A DNA stretch of 64,000 bases from Orbilia blumenaviensis (lineage: Eukaryota > Ascomycota > Orbiliomycetes > Orbiliales > Orbiliaceae). Where the stretch lies: contig JAVHNS010000001.1 in NCBI GenBank assembly GCA_036872755.1, forward strand, positions 2,790,001 to 2,854,000, written 5' to 3'. The notes under the pieces were generated by a model. It ran no database searches and had not been told where the DNA came from. It was given only the letters and a program-made list of their open reading frames with translations. This document shows positions 59,281 through 64,000 of this stretch, in pieces; position 1 is the stretch's first letter, and each line of letters opens with the position of its first letter. The translations under genes and the position numbers were made by a program.

Positions 59281-62200
59281 AATATCACGGCCAGCCAGAT
59301 TAGGTATATCTTGGCATGTCAAACATGAGCCTGTTTGGCTCTGGATTCAGTTTATAAATCAGATTTATAATATAAATATTTAGATTATAAATTTGAAAGC
59401 AAACCAAACCAAAATTAAATTATTTACAAATATATTATATTAATAATATATTTTTAGAATAAATTATATATGAAGTATTATATGTGGCTTAATATATTAT
59501 ATATATATAATATTTATTTAAATATATAATATTTAAAATTTATAAATAATTTATATTTATATAAATAATATTTATGTATATAAGAATTTTTAAATAATGG
59601 TAGTTTTAGGATTTTTTTTTAGATTTTATTAATCAATTTATTAATATTTAATATATTTTATTTATTATTTTTATTTATTGAATTTAATATATTCTTACTA
59701 AAAATTATATTATTTAATATTTTTATATTTAATTTAATTTATTTTAAAAAAATAATTTAAATATTTTAAATTGAAAATATGATTAATTAAAAAACATTAA
59801 ACTGTTTTAGGAATTTTTTATTTGGGAAATATTTGAAATAGATGTAATATTTTAATTAATTTAACTCTTAATAATAAAGTAAGAATTGTATATTAAGTAA
59901 TAGTAGTAATATCAAATATTATAATTTTTATGGTATTATTTATGGAATAGAAAACAATTTTTTTAATAAAGTAATATATTTATTAGTTATAATTTAAGAT
60001 TAATAGATATAAATAGAAAAATTATTTATAAAATAAATTAAATTATTTTTTTTAAAGTTAATTATTGATAGTAAAAATTTAAAATTAATATAAATTAATA
60101 TTTTGTTTGAATAATACAGAAATACTAAATATATTAATATTATAATTAAAATATAATTAATATTAGATTATTTTTGAAAATATAAATAATTATTTAATAT
60201 AATATTAAATTTATTTAATATAATAACTAGTATAAAAAAATTTTTAAATAAATAAATTTTACTAATTATAAAAAATTTTATAACAAAAATAATTATTTTA
60301 AAAATAAAATATAAATAAATTATCATAGATAAGGAAGAAGTGTTTTTATAGAAATAATTAAAATATAAAATTTTTAAAACAAATTACAATAAAAAAAAAA
60401 TTAAAATTAATATTAATAAAATATTTAAAATTAAAAACCTAATAAAATACTTTAACAAATCTAAAAAAATTAATTATTTTCTCTACTAATTCTCAATTTA
60501 TTTTAAAATACAAAATAACAAATTTCTAAATAACAAATTTAAAATCATTTTTATAAAAATATATTTAAAAGATTTAATTTTTTAAATATTCATTAATTAT
60601 AATAATTATTATATTAAAAATAAAATTATCTCTAATATTCATATTTTTAAAATTATAATAAATTTTAAAAAATTCATTATATTTCTTAAATAATAATATA
60701 AAAAAAATAATAAAATTAATAAAACTTATAAAAATTTTAAAAAATTTAAATAAACTAATTTAATTTATAAATATTTTTACAAATTCAATCAAATCACTCT
60801 TTTTATTAAATAAAATAAATCCAATATTATTTATTAAATTTAAAAAAAATTAAAATTAAAATTAAAAATTTAAATTTTTTTTAAAAAATAATAATTTGAA
60901 AAATTTTTTAAATATATAAAAATATAAAAGATAGTTATTAAAATTAATAATATTTATTAATAAAATAAATATAATTAAAAAAAAAAGAATTTTTATAATT
61001 ATAATTTTAAAAAAAATAAAAATAAAAGGAAAATATTTTAAAACTAAAATAATAAAAAAAATAAAAACTAATATAAAAATAAAAATAAAAATTTTATTTT
61101 AAATAAAATTTTTAATTTAATTTTTATAAATTTTAATATAATTTAATATAATTATTTATATAATAAAAAGTTTAAAAAATTAAAATTTAATAATTTTATT
61201 TATTATAATTATAATAAATTAAAATATATTATTAAAAATTATAAAAAATTATGATAAAATAATATATTTTAATAATATAAAAATATTAAATTTATAAATA
61301 TTAATTTTTTATTATTATTTATTATAAAAAAAATTTAAATAATATATTAGTTTATTTTTCAAAAAATTAAACTATTTTAACAACAAATTTTTAAACAAAT
61401 CTTAAACTACTCAACCACTTTTAATTAACCTATAAACATTTCTAAATCTACTACTTAAAAAAAAAAAACTAAATTTAAAATTATTTTAATCACTCATAAT
61501 CCAACTCCTCAAAAATATTATTAATTTTAAAATAACTTAATATTTAAAATTTATTTAAATTATAAAAAGTATTTTAATAAATAATTTATTTAAAAATATA
61601 TATTTAAAAAAATTTATTATACCCATTTAATTTACATCAATTCCATACCATAAAATTTTAAAATTTATTTATAATTTATTAATATAATAAAAAACTTTTT
61701 TATTAAAATAAATCTATCACTTATTTATAATTAAATTTTTTATAAATAAAAAAATCTTTTTATAAAATATTTAAATAATAAAAAAAAAATTTATAAAAAA
61801 ATTTTTTTTAATTTTTTAATTATATTTTATAAAAATTAAAATAATAATAAAACTTTTATTTTTAAAATTTATATTAATAATATAATTTTTATAAAATTTA
61901 AAAAAAAATAAATTTAATATATAAATTATTAATAAAAAATTTATAATTAATATAATAATTATAATTATATAATTTAAAATTAATTAAATTTTAAATATTT
62001 AAATTATTATATTATTTTTATTATTAAATATATTAAATATAAATATATTGAAAATTAAAAATAATTTTTTTTTAAAAAATATTAAAATATTTTTTTTTAT
62101 ATTAATAATAATTTTTATAAAGTTGATTTTATAAAAAATTAAGAAATTTATTATAAAAAAATTAAAAATATTAATTTTTTTATTATTTATAAATAAATTA

Positions 62201-64000
62201 ATAAAATTAAATATATTATTTTAAAATATTAAAAAATTATTTTTAATTATTATTTATGTAAAAATTAATTTTTAAATATAAAATTTTATAATTATATTTT
62301 TTATTTTTATAATTTTTATTATAATAAATAAAATTTATATATTAAATATTTTAATTTTATTTAATTTATTTTTTATAATTTTAATATTTTTTTTAATTAT
62401 AAAAAATATTTTTATTAATATTTTTTTTAAATTATTATTTAATTTTTAATTTATTAAAATATTTATATTATTTAATTTAATATTAATTATAAAAAAAAAA
62501 TTATAAAATATTATAAAAAAAATAAATATTATTATATAATTAATATTAAATATATTATTAAATATAATTTAATTAAAAAAAAAAATTATTAATATTAATT
62601 TTATAAAAAATTAGTTATTTATTTATTTTATAAAAATATAATTTTTATATTAATTATATTTAAAAATATAATTTTTATATTAATTATATTTAAAAATATA
62701 TTATTTTTATTAAAAATTTTTATATTTTAAAAATTAAATTAAATATTTAAAATATAAAATAATAATATATATATTATTAAAATTTTATTTTTAATATTTA
62801 ATTTAATTTTAAATATTATTTTTAAAAAAATTATTTTAATTATAAATAAAATAATTTTATTTTATTTTATTATTAATTTAAAATTATTAATTTTAAATAA
62901 AATTATTTTAAATTAAAATTTAATAAATTTTTTTATATTAACAAAATTAAATTTATTAATATTTATAAAAAAATAAATATAAAAAAAAAAAATTAAAAAA
63001 ATTTTAAAATTTAATATTATTTAAAAAATCCAAATTATATATTATTAAAAATAAATTATTTAAATAATTTTTTTTATAGTTAACCAAAAATTATTTTTTT
63101 TTATTAATCAACATTAACAAAAACTTTAGCATATTTTTATTAAATTATAAAATAGAAAATTTATTTATTTATTTTAAAATTATTAAATAATTTAATTTAT
63201 TTTATATTTAAAAATTTTAAAAGATATATATTATTATTTTTAATAATAATTTTTTTAAAATAATTATTTATAAAATTATTTTTATATTTTTAATAAATAA
63301 ATATTTAAAAATAATTATAATAAATATTTTAAAAATTTTTTATAAATTAATTTTTAAATTTTTTTAATTAAAAAAATATAATTTAAATATTAATTAAAAA
63401 ATTTATTATATTAAATTTTTAAAATATAATTATAAAAAAATTTATTTTAAAATTTGATTAAATAATTAATTTTTAAAAAAAATTTATTATTAATTTATTT
63501 AATATATATTATAAAAAAAAATTAATAATTGTTTTTAAAATAAATTTTATTTAATAAAATATATTTTTTTTAAAATATAAAAAATTAATAAAAAAAAAAA
63601 GAAAATTTTAAAATAAATTCTTAAAAATAATAAATTAATTTTTTAATTTTTAAATAAAAAAATTTTTTACTAAAAATTAATTAATTTATATATTATATTT
63701 TTTTAAAAAAAAAATTTAATTAAAATTTTTATTTATATATATATATATAAAAAAAAAAATTATAATTTTATAAAATATATTAATAAAAATTTTTATAATA
63801 AATTTATTTAATTTTTTAATTTATTTATAAAATATTTTATATTATTTATATTAAAATTTAATAAAAAATTATAAATATATATTAATTATAAAAATTTAAA
63901 TAATATTATAATTAAAAATATTAAATCTCTATTATTAATAAATAAATTTTTTAATTATTTAATAAATATAAATTACTTTATTAAATTAAATATTATCAAT
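59281..64000. mobile_element. Element B, second unit (truncated by the window end)
   Basis: A direct repeat of the first 4.7 kb of the unit starting at 51,693, lying immediately downstream. The first 1.2 kb keeps more G than the first unit, for example CACGGCCAGCCAGATTAGG, GAGCCTGTTTGGCTCTGG, and GGTAGTTTTAGGATTT. The rest is nearly pure A/T. Confidence 0.7.

Noticed and set aside
48388..64000. AT-rich block as a centromere
   Set aside because: Possible in principle, but nothing in the sequence distinguishes a centromere from RIP-converted repeats. No satellite unit is visible beyond element B.
51693..64000. The two element-B units as LTRs of one giant retrotransposon
   Set aside because: The repeats are at least 4.7 kb long and directly adjacent with no internal region between them, so a tandem or double insertion is simpler.

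Overview
The window is nuclear DNA of a filamentous ascomycete (Pezizomycotina-type). The evidence is split genes with short GT-AG introns, Zn2Cys6 and DUF3433 proteins typical of fungi, and long, almost pure A/T blocks like those left by repeat-induced point mutation (RIP). I cannot name the genus from the sequence. The composition has two modes: ordinary gene-bearing DNA at 1-24,790 and 34,685-48,387, and AT-rich blocks at 24,792-34,684 and 48,388-64,000.

Region 1 (1-24,790) is a core-gene segment. A cysteine dioxygenase (+) converges on a ten-exon Mios/Sea4 subunit of the GATOR2/SEACAT nutrient-sensing complex (-). Mios diverges from the rRNA-processing factor Efg1 (+), which converges on a Zn2Cys6 transcription factor (-). 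A glycogenin (-) follows. About 3.9 kb (13,846-17,751) and 4.1 kb (20,683-24,791) are gene-free, with microsatellites and homopolymers. The exon models were joined by reading frame, splice signals and family conservation. Every joined CDS is a multiple of three.

Region 2 (24,792-34,684) is a decayed LTR-type element, here called element A. It has two direct 131-bp LTRs (TGTAGTG...CATTACA) and about 9.6 kb of AT-rich interior with no intact gene.

Region 3 (34,685-48,387) is a 13.7-kb gene island: a DUF3433 multi-pass membrane protein (-), an aspartyl-protease-like secreted protein lacking the first catalytic Asp (+), a nucleoside hydrolase (-) and a ferric-reductase-like flavocytochrome (+). 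The last two share a divergent promoter.

Region 4 (48,388-64,000) starts with a second copy of element A in the opposite orientation, so the island sits between inverted copies. At about 51,693 this copy is interrupted by a different repeat, element B. Element B is present as one full unit of about 7.6 kb followed directly by a second unit that runs off the window.

The most notable observations are the inverted element-A copies around the accessory island, the nested direct repeat of element B, the sharp mutation boundary inside the LTRs, the probable pseudo-aspartyl protease, and a possible stop-codon read-through extension of glycogenin.
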